Part shown: piece after piece, positions 27,794-36,734 of the stretch
Position numbering within the stretch: the stretch's first letter is position 1
Layout: every line of letters begins with the position of its first letter
From: Pseudobutyrivibrio sp. YE44
GTDB taxonomy: Bacteria; Bacillota; Clostridia; Lachnospirales; Lachnospiraceae
Length of the DNA stretch: 64,000 bases
Assembly: GCF_900104335.1 (NCBI RefSeq)
Contig: NZ_FMXT01000001.1
Span: 496,001 to 560,000 of the forward strand
Direction: 5' to 3'
Notes under the pieces: generated by a model
The model's input: only the letters and a program-made list of their open reading frames with translations
Database searches by the model: none
What the model was told of the DNA's origin: nothing
Position numbers and translations under genes: made by a program

Positions 27794-28438
27794 TTAGTAA
27801 CTAAGCATAATTACTAATAGATTTAATAATCCATGGGTCAGTATGCAAAGAACAATTCTCTTGTTTTTCACATACATAAGCCCAAGCAAAATACCAATAA
27901 TTAATGCATAAATAAATTGTACTATATTATTATGCATAATACCAAAACAAATTGAAGATAATACCACAGCAGGCCACATTCCGTACCATAAATACAGCTG
28001 ACCTGCAACGATCCCTCGAATTAACAGTTCTTCTAAAATAGGAATTACAATAGCATTGCAAAGTATTTTAACTACTAGACTTCCATCCGACAAAGTCTCA
28101 CTTGCCCGCTCAAATCCATCTGAATAATCTAATAAACCACTTTGAGTTATAACAAAATTTAACATCAAGCCTATTGTAACGACTGTCACCACCCAAAGAC
28201 CACAGAAGAACCATTCTTTGCGAGTTTCTATTGGCTTTGGTATAGGCTTTGGAACCGTTTTGTAAATAATATACATTGGAATTATGCAAATAGTGCCTGC
28301 TATAAGCAGACACATAAGCTTTCCTAACTTGTCTCCGTATGAATCAATTAAGAGTCCAACTCCCAATTGATATAATACGAAATAAACAAGTAATGGATAT
28401 ATAATTTGTACTACGCGATTAAACTTAATTTGACGCAA
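27794..28438 (-). CDS. CPBP-family intramembrane metalloprotease
   Basis: 214 residues, about six membrane segments. Motifs of the CAAX protease/bacteriocin-processing family are present: EELLIRG (EExxxR, about residue 135), a Phe/Gly-x-x-H segment CFGIMHN (about 165) and a late asparagine-bearing helix LTHGLLNLL (about 198). In bacteria such proteins act in bacteriocin self-immunity or other membrane proteolysis; no bacteriocin gene is nearby. It starts with TTG, overlapping gph by 14 bp with GAGGTG upstream. Confidence 0.85.
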   Translation of the reverse strand: MRQIKFNRVVQIIYPLLVYFVLYQLGVGLLIDSYGDKLGKLMCLLIAGTICIIPMYIIYKTVPKPIPKPIETRKEWFFCGLWVVTVVTIGLMLNFVITQSGLLDYSDGFERASETLSDGSLVVKILCNAIVIPILEELLIRGIVAGQLYLWYGMWPAVVLSSICFGIMHNNIVQFIYALIIGILLGLMYVKNKRIVLCILTHGLLNLLVIMLSY

Positions 28439-29078
28439 TGTAATCTAACACCTCATCTGGATAATCAACTACAGCAATTGCAGAATGCTCTTCCATTTCC
28501 TGTCTAGTACCAGAGCCCCAGGTAATACCTAAGCAATCGATACCAGCATTATTGGCACCAATACAATCAAACTTTGTATCACCAATAAGAACTGTCTCAT
28601 CCTTTTGATGCCATGGAGCACGCTTAAAGCAAAGCTCAATAACCTCTGCCTTTGTATCGATTTTTGCATCTAAAGTAGCTCCACAAATATCAGTAAAATA
28701 TTTGTCGATTCCAACAGACTCAAGAATCTTTCTGGCGGTAGGTTCTGGCTTTGAAGTGCATACGAATAAGCAATAGCCCCTCTTAACCAAGGCTTCTAAA
28801 AGTCCTTCTACTCCCTCAAAAACCTCTACATCCAAGCAGCCATTTTCTTTATCATACAAATGACGGTAATAGGCTACCGCATCCTTAAAATCCTCATCCT
28901 TTACATGAAGATAATTGGGAAAAGAATATGTAAAAGGAGGCCCTACACATTTGCGGAAGGTTTCATAATCAGGACATTCGTACCCAAATTTATCAAGAGT
29001 CTTTTTTAGACATCCAATAATACTAGGAGCAGAATCAATCAAAGTTCCGTCTAAATCAAAATATACATTTTTAATCAT
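28425..29078 (-). CDS. HAD-superfamily phosphatase (phosphoglycolate phosphatase-like)
   Basis: 217 residues with all HAD motifs: motif I FDLDGTLIDS (7-16) with both catalytic Asp, motif II FVCTSKP (about 108), and motif III/IV KPEPTARKIL and IGDTKFDCIGANNAGI (about 165). The cap sits between motifs I and II (subfamily IA). Phosphoglycolate or pyrophosphate hydrolysis is typical, but the substrate is undetermined. It starts immediately after the parC stop, so it is translationally linked to the topoisomerase operon. Confidence 0.88.
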   Translation of the reverse strand: MIKNVYFDLDGTLIDSAPSIIGCLKKTLDKFGYECPDYETFRKCVGPPFTYSFPNYLHVKDEDFKDAVAYYRHLYDKENGCLDVEVFEGVEGLLEALVKRGYCLFVCTSKPEPTARKILESVGIDKYFTDICGATLDAKIDTKAEVIELCFKRAPWHQKDETVLIGDTKFDCIGANNAGIDCLGITWGSGTRQEMEEHSAIAVVDYPDEVLDYIASN

Positions 29079-31319
29079 TTACTTCTTAACTCCCTTTGTA
29101 TCTCTAGAACCAACATGAAGTCGATTCAAAGCTACTGTCTTATCTTTAACCTTAATTTCAAGGTTTTCACCTTCACCAATTACATGAATATCGACAAGTT
29201 CATCGCCCTTAGCAAGCTTAATTCCTCTAACACCAACGGCAGTCTTCTTCTTTTCTGGAATTGTAGCTCCATCAATTCTAAGGAACATATCCTTTGCCGA
29301 CTGCATTACTACTGTAGAGCCTTCCTCAAGAAGCTTAACACAGATTACTTCATCACCATCGTTAAGTTTTGTTGCTGCAATAAGCTTTCTAGAAACATCA
29401 AACTCACTACCAGCTACAACCTTAATCATAGCCTGCTTAGTACCAAATACTAACTTCTTAGAAACAATGTGTTCCATTGAATCTGCAAGCAAGAGATTTT
29501 CCTTTGTAAGGTCAATCTTCGAGCCTTTTTCAGCAGTATCTATAGGCTGACCCTTATCTCTAAACTTACCAAATGGTAAACTCAATACCTTAATGGTGTG
29601 CATGTCACCCTTATTGGTAAACAAACAAATCTTGTCAGTATTTTTACAGAATACAATCTTTTTGCACTCAGCATCAGCAGCCTCTTTATTACGCTCATAG
29701 GTTGGCATATCAACAACTCTTGCATAAGCAAATCTATCAATAAGAACCGCAACATCAATAACCTCGATAGGCTTCTCTTCTACAACAGCCTCCTCCACGT
29801 TATCGATAACTGTACGACGATCTCTAGCATATTCCTTTTTAATAGCCTGAAGGTCTTTGATAATAACCTTTGCCATTTCAGCCTTAGAACCAAGAATCTT
29901 TGTATAGCGAGCAATCTTTTCTAAAGTCTCATCATACTCAGCCTTAAGTGCCTCAATTTCGAGACCAATCAAACGATGAAGTCTCATATCAAGGATAGCT
30001 TGAGCCTGACGGTCAGTAAACCTAAGCTCCTCAGCTGCTGCCTTTGAAGCCTGTGATTTAAACTTAATTCCAGCGGTAACACCATCTACAAGACATGCCT
30101 TAGCCTGCTTAACATCCTTTGAACCTCTAAGGATTTCGATAATAAGGTCAATAACATCACAAGCCTTGATTAAGCCTTCCTGAATTTCCTTTTTATCCTG
30201 CTCCTTGCCAAGCAAGTGAGTGTACTTTCTTGTGCAAAGCTCATACTGGAAGTTTACGTGATGTCTGATAATTGGCACGATACCAAGAGTTTCTGGCTTT
30301 CCATCAGCTACAGCAAGCATATTTACACCGAACGTATCCTCAAGACGAGTCTTTTTATATAAAAGATTAAGTACATTCTGAGCATCAGCGCCCTTACGAA
30401 GCTCAACGATGATTCTCATTCCATCCTTTGAAGACTGGTTGGAAATATCAGTAATATCATTTGTCTTTTTGGTCTCAACAAGCTGATAAATATCGTTAAG
30501 GAACTTTCCAATATTGGCACCAATCATAGGATATGGAATTTCGCTAATTACGATCTGTTCCTTACCACCCTTAATCTTTTCGATTTCAGCCTTACCACGA
30601 ATCTTGATTTTACCAACACCAGTTGAGTAAATCTCAAGCAAATCATCCTTATTAGTGACAATACCACCAGTAGGGAAATCTGGCCCTGGGATGATTTCCA
30701 TCATCTCAGCTGTGTTGATATCAGGATTTTTCATGTAGGCAATAACACCGTCAACAACCTCACCAAGATTGTGTTGAGGAATAGATGTAACCATACCAAC
30801 TGCGATACCGTCTGAACCATTGATAAGCAAGTTTGGAACACGTACCGGAAGAACCTCAGGCTCCTTTTCAGTCTCATCATAGTTAGGAACAAAATCCACA
30901 ACATTTTTGTCCAAGTCTCCAAGGTAAACCTCCTGGGCTACCTTTGCAAGACGAGCCTCAGTGTAACGCATAGCAGCAGCCCCATCACCTTCGATGGAAC
31001 CAAAGTTACCGTGGCCATCCACAAGCGGAAGGCTCTTCTTGAAATCCTGACTCATTACAACGAGGGCTTCATAAATTGAGCTATCACCGTGTGGATGATA
31101 TTTACCCATTGTATCACCTACGATACGAGCTGATTTCTTATATGGTTTATTGTAATCTACCTTCAACTCGTACATGTCGTAAAGAGTACGACGCTGTACA
31201 GGCTTAAGACCATCTCTAACATCTGGAACTGCACGGGCAAGAATAACAGACATTGAGTAGTCAATGAAGGATTTTTGCATTATCTCAGAATACTCTGTAC
31301 GAATAATTTCACTAGGCAT
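29079..31319 (-). CDS. parC: Type IIA topoisomerase subunit A (ParC-like)
   Basis: 746 residues. The breakage-reunion domain has DVRDGLKPVQRRTLYDMY, HPHGDSSIYEALV (quinolone-determining region, Ser and Glu present), and the catalytic Tyr in AAAMRYTEARLAKV near residue 118. The C-terminal beta-pinwheel follows. The GyrA box (QRRGGKG) needed for negative supercoiling is not seen at its usual place near residue 535, where the text reads PTYERNKEAADAECKK. That and the Glu in the quinolone region favour topoisomerase IV over gyrase. It overlaps parE by 8 bp. A second, diverged gyrase cannot be excluded. Confidence 0.83.
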   Translation of the reverse strand: MPSEIIRTEYSEIMQKSFIDYSMSVILARAVPDVRDGLKPVQRRTLYDMYELKVDYNKPYKKSARIVGDTMGKYHPHGDSSIYEALVVMSQDFKKSLPLVDGHGNFGSIEGDGAAAMRYTEARLAKVAQEVYLGDLDKNVVDFVPNYDETEKEPEVLPVRVPNLLINGSDGIAVGMVTSIPQHNLGEVVDGVIAYMKNPDINTAEMMEIIPGPDFPTGGIVTNKDDLLEIYSTGVGKIKIRGKAEIEKIKGGKEQIVISEIPYPMIGANIGKFLNDIYQLVETKKTNDITDISNQSSKDGMRIIVELRKGADAQNVLNLLYKKTRLEDTFGVNMLAVADGKPETLGIVPIIRHHVNFQYELCTRKYTHLLGKEQDKKEIQEGLIKACDVIDLIIEILRGSKDVKQAKACLVDGVTAGIKFKSQASKAAAEELRFTDRQAQAILDMRLHRLIGLEIEALKAEYDETLEKIARYTKILGSKAEMAKVIIKDLQAIKKEYARDRRTVIDNVEEAVVEEKPIEVIDVAVLIDRFAYARVVDMPTYERNKEAADAECKKIVFCKNTDKICLFTNKGDMHTIKVLSLPFGKFRDKGQPIDTAEKGSKIDLTKENLLLADSMEHIVSKKLVFGTKQAMIKVVAGSEFDVSRKLIAATKLNDGDEVICVKLLEEGSTVVMQSAKDMFLRIDGATIPEKKKTAVGVRGIKLAKGDELVDIHVIGEGENLEIKVKDKTVALNRLHVGSRDTKGVKK

Positions 31320-33237
31320 CTATTTCAGCCTCCTTAGCGTGTTTGTATATAAATTCCTTACGAGGTGCAACGTCGCTTCCCATTAAAAGTTCAGTAACCT
31401 CAGAAGCCATAAGCGCATCTTCAATTTCCACCAGCTTAAGCTTACGACGCTCAGGATCAAGTGTTGTTTCCCAAAGCTGATCCTTATCCATCTCACCTAA
31501 ACCTTTGTATCGCTGAAGAGTAAATGATTTTCCTTCCATCTTCTTACGATACTTTTCAAGGGCAACATCATCATAAAGGTATTCTTCCTCCCCCTTTGAT
31601 GGAATTGCTTTGTAAAGAGGTGGCATAGCAATATAAACATGACCTTCCTTAATAAGCTCTGGCATGAATCTATAGAAGAAGGTTAAAAGAAGTGTGCTGA
31701 TATGAGCACCGTCCACATCGGCATCGGCCATAATAACAATCTTGTCATAGCGAAGCTTTGAAATATCAAAATCGTTACCATAACCCTCTGAGAAACCACA
31801 ACCAAAGGCATTGATAAGTGTTTTGATTTCAGCGTTTGCTAAAACCTTATCCATTGAAGCCTTTTCAACGTTAAGAATCTTACCACGGATTGGCATAATA
31901 GCCTGATACATACGATTTCTAGCCATCTTAGCAGAACCACCTGCTGAATCTCCCTCTACGATGAAGATTTCACATTTGCTGGCATCTCTAGACTCACAGT
32001 TAGCAAGCTTACCATTCTGGTCAAAAGAAAACTTCTGCTTTGTAAGAAGGTTTGTCTTTGCTTTCTCTTCGGATTTACGAATCTTAGCACTCTTTTCAGC
32101 GCATGAAATAATTGCTTTTAAGGTTTCAAGGTTTCTATCGAAGAAAAGGACAAACTCGTCCTGGCACACCTTTTGAGTTGCCTTTGAGGCATCTGGATTA
32201 TCAAGCTTTGTCTTTGTCTGACCTTCAAATCGTGGATCTGGATGCTTGATTGATACAATTGCTGTAATACCATTTCTAACATCTGCACCTGTAAAGTTTG
32301 CATCCTTTTCCTTAAGGATTCCAAGCTCTCTGGCATAGTTATTAATGACTGTAGTAAGTACAGTCTTAAAACCTGTAATATGTGTACCACCCTCAGAGTT
32401 GTAAATATTATTACAGAAACCAAGAATGTTTTCTTTGAATTCGTTGCAGTACTGGAAAGCAACCTCAAGCTCTACATCATCTGATTTACCAGTAAAATAA
32501 ACCACGTCGTGAAGAGTCTCTGCGGACTTATTAATTTCCTTAACAAAGCCTCTGATTCCCTCTGGCTCATGATAGGTAACATAATCTGGCTCTTCTCCAC
32601 GAAGATCTGCATAGTTAATAGTCAAACCTGGATTAAGATATGCTGTTTCATGAAGACGAGACTTAAGATCATCTTCCTTGAAATAAGTCTTTTCAAAGAT
32701 TTCTGGGTCTGGTAAGAAATTAATCTTTGTACCGTGTTTATTTGTCTTTGCTACCTTTGGAAGCAAACCATCAACAAGCTTTTCTGTAGGTACACCTCTC
32801 TCATATCTATCATGATGAACGAATCCCTCTCTAGAAATGTCTACCACCATGTATTCAGACAAGGCATTAACAACTGAAGAACCTACACCATGTAAACCAC
32901 CGGAAGTCTTGTAAACGCTATCGTCAAACTTACCACCAGCATGAAGGGTAGAAAAAACAAGACGTGCAGCAGGAAGTCCCTTCGCGTGCATACCAACTGG
33001 AATTCCTCGACCATTATCTTCTACAGTACAGCTGCCATCCTTCTCAAGTGTGACATAAATAGTGTCACACTCTCCTGCAAGATGTTCGTCTACAGAGTTA
33101 TCTACAATTTCGTATATAAGATGGTTAAGACCTTTTCTAGAGGTAGAACCTATATACATACCAGGGCGCTTTCTAACCGCCTCAAGTCCCTCTAAAACAG
33201 CAATACTGCTTTCATCATAGGTAACCTTTTTTGCCAT
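31312..33237 (-). CDS. parE: Type IIA topoisomerase subunit B (ParE-like)
   Basis: 641-residue ATPase/TOPRIM subunit. The GHKL ATP site has EIVDNSVDEHLAG, DNGRGIPVG and GGLHGVGSSVVNALS. TOPRIM motifs are FIVEGDSAGG and IMADADVDGAHI, with the conserved C-terminal LQRYKGLGEMDKDQLWETTLDPERR. It pairs with ParC for chromosome decatenation. The assignment to ParE rather than GyrB follows its partner, as the family split is hard to make from motifs alone. A terminator for dut lies just upstream. Confidence 0.85.
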   Translation of the reverse strand: MAKKVTYDESSIAVLEGLEAVRKRPGMYIGSTSRKGLNHLIYEIVDNSVDEHLAGECDTIYVTLEKDGSCTVEDNGRGIPVGMHAKGLPAARLVFSTLHAGGKFDDSVYKTSGGLHGVGSSVVNALSEYMVVDISREGFVHHDRYERGVPTEKLVDGLLPKVAKTNKHGTKINFLPDPEIFEKTYFKEDDLKSRLHETAYLNPGLTINYADLRGEEPDYVTYHEPEGIRGFVKEINKSAETLHDVVYFTGKSDDVELEVAFQYCNEFKENILGFCNNIYNSEGGTHITGFKTVLTTVINNYARELGILKEKDANFTGADVRNGITAIVSIKHPDPRFEGQTKTKLDNPDASKATQKVCQDEFVLFFDRNLETLKAIISCAEKSAKIRKSEEKAKTNLLTKQKFSFDQNGKLANCESRDASKCEIFIVEGDSAGGSAKMARNRMYQAIMPIRGKILNVEKASMDKVLANAEIKTLINAFGCGFSEGYGNDFDISKLRYDKIVIMADADVDGAHISTLLLTFFYRFMPELIKEGHVYIAMPPLYKAIPSKGEEEYLYDDVALEKYRKKMEGKSFTLQRYKGLGEMDKDQLWETTLDPERRKLKLVEIEDALMASEVTELLMGSDVAPRKEFIYKHAKEAEIDA

Positions 33238-33280
33238 AATAATTACTCTCTTTCAAATATACTTTATAAAACCACGAAAA

Positions 33281-33304
33281 GGCGTCTGGTTTACTCCAGG
33301 CGCC
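33281..33304 (-). terminator. Intrinsic terminator of the nrdDG-dut run
   Basis: A 9-bp stem GGCGTCTGG/CCAGGCGCC with one G-U pair and a 6-nt loop, then TTTT on the minus strand, 14 bp after the dut stop. Confidence 0.88.
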
Positions 33305-33317
33305 AATTTGTTATGAT

Positions 33318-33755
33318 TTAATGTTTTCCTGTGGAGCCAAAACCACCTGCGCCCCTAACAGTATCTGTAAGCTCGGAAACTTCTGAAAACTCTACAGAAA
33401 GGAATGGTACAACCACAAGTTGTGCAATCTTTTCTGCTGGAGTTACAACTCTCTCAATCTGGCTATCATTATGGAGAGCTACCTTAACCTCTCCTCTGTA
33501 ATCTGAATCTACAACGCCAACACAGTTAGCAGGTCTAAGACCTTCCTTTGCTGATAATCCGGATCTGGCGAAAACCCCACCAAAATATCCTTCAGGGATT
33601 TCCATTGCAAGGCCTGTTCCAATCATAAGAGTCTCATGTGGAGCGATTCTAACCTCCTCAGAGATGTCTGCAAATAAATCGTAACCTGCAGCGTACTCAG
33701 AGCCTCTTTCTGGAAGCTTAGCAGAAGGAGTAAGCTTAGTAATATTAATATTCAT
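33318..33755 (-). CDS. dut: Deoxyuridine 5'-triphosphate nucleotidohydrolase
   Basis: Hydrolyses dUTP to dUMP and PPi, keeping uracil out of DNA and feeding dTMP synthesis. 145 residues from the ATG at 33755 (AGGGAG 8 nt upstream); the longer frame to a TTG at 33782 only overlaps nrdG. All five dUTPase motifs are visible: AAGYDLFAD, RSGLSAKEG, VVDSDYRGEV, KIAQLVV and the C-terminal RGAGGFGSTGK. It follows nrdG, a logical partner in dNTP supply. Confidence 0.97.
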   Translation of the reverse strand: MNINITKLTPSAKLPERGSEYAAGYDLFADISEEVRIAPHETLMIGTGLAMEIPEGYFGGVFARSGLSAKEGLRPANCVGVVDSDYRGEVKVALHNDSQIERVVTPAEKIAQLVVVPFLSVEFSEVSELTDTVRGAGGFGSTGKH

Positions 33756-33772
33756 GTATAAAATCTCCCTTT

Positions 33773-34264
33773 TTAGTCGCAAAATAGAACGATTTGATCA
33801 AGCTTTCTTGTCTGAGGTACATCAATAACGCGCTGATTAATGCTCCCTCTCCATTTAGCCTGTAAATCTATCTTATCAATTTCAAATTCTCCGTCAACCA
33901 GAACATCGATATATTCCATAATTTCTAGAGACTTGATTTCCTCATAGGTGAACCCAGTGTAAAGCCAGACGGTCTTGCCGGGAAACCTCTCCCTAATTTC
34001 CCGGGCAAGCTCCGTCACTTCCTTACGATTTCCAGGAAACAATGGGTCACCTCCACTAAATGTTATTCCTGAAATATAATCTCTAGACAATACTTCAAAT
34101 AATTCATCCTTAGCAGCCTGGTCAAATTTCAGACCGCCCTCTGGATCCCAAGTGATAGGATTTTGACATTGCTCACAACGATGGTCACAACCTGATACCC
34201 AAAGCACAGCTCTAAGTCCATCACCATTAAGCATGTCGTCTTTTGTTATATTATGGTAATTCAT
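33773..34264 (-). CDS. nrdG: Anaerobic ribonucleotide reductase activating protein
   Basis: Radical-SAM enzyme that generates the glycyl radical on NrdD. At 163 residues it is the standard size. The cluster motif is SGCDHRCEQCQNP (CxxxCxxC, about residues 25-37), with the SAM-binding GGDPLFPGN following. It lies 135 bp after nrdD across a nested hairpin, and 17 bp before the dut start, so it is probably co-transcribed from the nrdD promoter. Confidence 0.96.
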   Translation of the reverse strand: MNYHNITKDDMLNGDGLRAVLWVSGCDHRCEQCQNPITWDPEGGLKFDQAAKDELFEVLSRDYISGITFSGGDPLFPGNRKEVTELAREIRERFPGKTVWLYTGFTYEEIKSLEIMEYIDVLVDGEFEIDKIDLQAKWRGSINQRVIDVPQTRKLDQIVLFCD

Positions 34265-34304
34265 TTACATTATTCTCCAAATTTACTTCACATTTTCTCA
34301 CACT

Positions 34305-34365
34305 AACAATCATCAGATACTCTTCCAGTGACTAGATGTCACTTTCAGAGATCTAATAGATTGTT
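34305..34365. repeat. Nested hairpin between nrdD and nrdG
   Basis: AACAATC/GATTGTT closes a stem also containing AGAT/ATCT, CTCT/AGAG and AGTGAC/GTCACT around a TAGAT loop. No U tract follows on the minus strand, so it is probably an intercistronic stabiliser or attenuator rather than a terminator. Confidence 0.7.
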
Positions 34366-34399
34366 ATTTAGAAAATGTTCTTATATCTGTGCTATGAAT

Positions 34400-36523
34400 T
34401 TACATAGACTTACGATCGGCAATTTCCGCCATCTTTGCTTCGTTAAGACGTGTATCACCCTTTACACGGGAGTATGAAAGATAGCCATTCATTCGATCGA
34501 TTTTTGTGAGATTCTTGCTGCCGCAAACTGGACAAACATCCATCTCAAGTTCTTCATGTCCGCAGTCATCGCAGTATGAAAGGGAAAGGTTTACACCTTC
34601 ATAGAAGCCCTTTGCCATTGCTCTGCGAACAAGAGTCTTAACAGCCTCGCGGTTGTAGTTGATTGGGTAACGAACATATTGAATCTTTCCACCGTTTGAA
34701 AGCTCCCAGAAACGACCTTCCTTATCCTGCTTTTCAATTGGTGTAATATCTTCTGTAACATGGCAGTGGAAAGAATTAGAAACATATTCTCTGTCTGAAA
34801 CATTCTCAACAATACCATACTTATTTCTAAACTGTTTTACCTGAAGGCCGCAAAGGTTTTCAGCTGGAGTGCCATAGATAGCGTAAAGATTGCCATCCTC
34901 TTCCTTAAACTGATTAACCTTTTCATTTATGTGCTTAAGCACTTCAAGTGCAAACTCTCCATCCTCAACAAGGGATTTGCCATTGTAAAGCTCCTGAAGC
35001 TCATTGAAAGCTGTAATACCAAAGCTTGCTGTTGCAGCCTTAAGAAGTGGCTTAATCTTGTCGTGGAAGCCAAGGTGTCCACCATAAAAACCACCCTCAC
35101 AATAAGCAAGAGGATTTGTAGAAGCACGCATCTCTCCAAGGTAAGCATAGGTACGGATATGAAGCTTTCTAATCATCTCAAGGTAGTAATCAAGCACCTC
35201 GTAGAAATCCTTTGATTCCTGACGAGACTTAGCAAGAATCATAGGAAGGTGAAGGGAAACAGCGCCGATATTAAAACGGCCAATAAATACTGGCTGATCG
35301 TTTTCATCAGCAGGTGTTCTTCCGCCACGCTCATACCAAGGTGAAAGGAATGCACGACATCCCATAGGTGAGATTACCTTGCCATATTTCTTGTACATGC
35401 TGGCAATATATCCCTCACCAGTAAGTGAAAGCCAATCAGGATACATTGTCTTTCTAGAGCAATCAATACCTGCTTCAAAAACATCCTCAAGCTCGCCACC
35501 TGGTCCATGAAGGTTTTCATCATACAAGAATACAATCTTAGGGAAAAGAACTGGCTTTTTAAAGCCCGGCTTACCCTGACCGATTGAACGAACCTTAAGA
35601 CATGCCTTACATGCCATCTTTGCAAAAACAGATGTACCAAGACCGATTGTAACTGTGATAAATGGATAATCGCCACGGGAAGATGCAACGGTATTGAACT
35701 TGTACTCCCATCCTTGGAAGCCCTGCTCCATATCACGATGAACCTCGCTCATTGCAACCTCTTCAGCCTTAGCCTTATCTATTCCAAGCTCAAGATACTT
35801 GTTTAAATATTTGTCATAAGAAATCTGAGCATACTTCTCTAAAATCTGGTCAGCCTGTGGGATAGTAAAACCACCGTACTGCTGGCTGGCTGCAGAAAGA
35901 ACAATATCTCCAATAACATCAAAGGCAACATCAAGACTCTTTGGCTCGTTATAGAAGATGTTACCCATTTCAAAGCCACCTTCAAGAACTGTCTTAACAT
36001 CAAATAAGCAGCAGTTCATGGTGTCACGTCTAGCGTTCATATCATGAATATATATGTAGCCATCTCTGATAGCCTGAACTTCCTCTGTTGTAAGGAAGAA
36101 TTTCTTGTAAAGCTCGCGGTTAAGCTCGTTAAAAATCAGTGAGCGCTTGGTAGAAACAAGGGCAGAGTCAGTGTTTGAATTTTCCTTGTCACCAATGTAC
36201 ATGATGTTCTGAGACTTTTTATAAACATCATCAAGCATCTGTACAAAGTCCTGCTTATAGTTACGGTAATCTCTATAAGACTTCGCAACCATAGGATTAA
36301 CACGCTCCAAAGCACCCTCAACAATGTTATGCATTTGTGCAATCTCAATCTTCTCAAGGCCAAGTTCCTCCACTCTTTCCTCAACAAATTGACAAATGAA
36401 GCGTTCCTGCTCTGGAGTAAATTTAACTAGTACACGGGTGGCTGATTTGCCAACTGCCTCAACTACCTTCTGTACATCAAATGGCTCAAGTGCGCCATCT
36501 TTTTTAACAACAAATCTGTTCAT
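34400..36523 (-). CDS. nrdD: Anaerobic (class III) ribonucleoside-triphosphate reductase
   Basis: Oxygen-sensitive glycyl-radical enzyme reducing rNTPs to dNTPs. About 707 residues from the ATG at 36523 (GGAGGG 4 nt upstream); an earlier in-frame start at 36577 lacks a site and falls within the regulatory region. An N-terminal ATP cone (VVKKDGALEPFDVQKVVEAV) gives allosteric control. The C-terminus has a four-Cys zinc site (CDDCGHEEL, CPVCGSKN) and the glycyl-radical loop RMNGYLSY. It is controlled by NrdR-type sites around its promoter and followed by nrdG. Confidence 0.97.
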   Translation of the reverse strand: MNRFVVKKDGALEPFDVQKVVEAVGKSATRVLVKFTPEQERFICQFVEERVEELGLEKIEIAQMHNIVEGALERVNPMVAKSYRDYRNYKQDFVQMLDDVYKKSQNIMYIGDKENSNTDSALVSTKRSLIFNELNRELYKKFFLTTEEVQAIRDGYIYIHDMNARRDTMNCCLFDVKTVLEGGFEMGNIFYNEPKSLDVAFDVIGDIVLSAASQQYGGFTIPQADQILEKYAQISYDKYLNKYLELGIDKAKAEEVAMSEVHRDMEQGFQGWEYKFNTVASSRGDYPFITVTIGLGTSVFAKMACKACLKVRSIGQGKPGFKKPVLFPKIVFLYDENLHGPGGELEDVFEAGIDCSRKTMYPDWLSLTGEGYIASMYKKYGKVISPMGCRAFLSPWYERGGRTPADENDQPVFIGRFNIGAVSLHLPMILAKSRQESKDFYEVLDYYLEMIRKLHIRTYAYLGEMRASTNPLAYCEGGFYGGHLGFHDKIKPLLKAATASFGITAFNELQELYNGKSLVEDGEFALEVLKHINEKVNQFKEEDGNLYAIYGTPAENLCGLQVKQFRNKYGIVENVSDREYVSNSFHCHVTEDITPIEKQDKEGRFWELSNGGKIQYVRYPINYNREAVKTLVRRAMAKGFYEGVNLSLSYCDDCGHEELEMDVCPVCGSKNLTKIDRMNGYLSYSRVKGDTRLNEAKMAEIADRKSM

Positions 36524-36572
36524 GATACCCTCCGAATATATAAAAACAAAACAATTATTATTTGAATATTCT

Positions 36573-36650
36573 GTCAATATCTAGTTGATTTTAATAAAAA
36601 ACTACTAGATATTGTGTTGATAGATTTATACTACCACCACATTATCTAGT
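36573..36650. promoter_or_regulatory. Three NrdR-box-like sites upstream of nrdD
   Basis: Sites at 36573-36586 (GTCAATATCTAGTT), 36604-36617 (ACTAGATATTGTGT, opposite orientation) and 36637-36650 (CCACATTATCTAGT). Starts are 31 and 33 bp apart, about three helical turns, the spacing typical of NrdR box pairs. The third sits inside the promoter spacer. nrdR is not in this window. Confidence 0.8.
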
Positions 36651-36656
36651 AGTCAA
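36628..36656 (-). promoter_or_regulatory. Promoter of nrdD
   Basis: On the minus strand TTGACT (36651-36656), 17 bp, TAGTAT (36628-36633). The spacer is filled by an NrdR-like box. Confidence 0.8.
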
Positions 36657-36734
36657 TAGAATTAGATACCACTATATAAAGTTTAACAATTCAGACACAA
36701 ATGGTCATAAATAACTATTTTGAGTCTTTATATA

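Noticed and set aside
36524-36577. N-terminal extension of nrdD
   Set aside because: No ribosome site and it overlaps the regulatory leader; the ATG at 36523 with GGAGGG is better.
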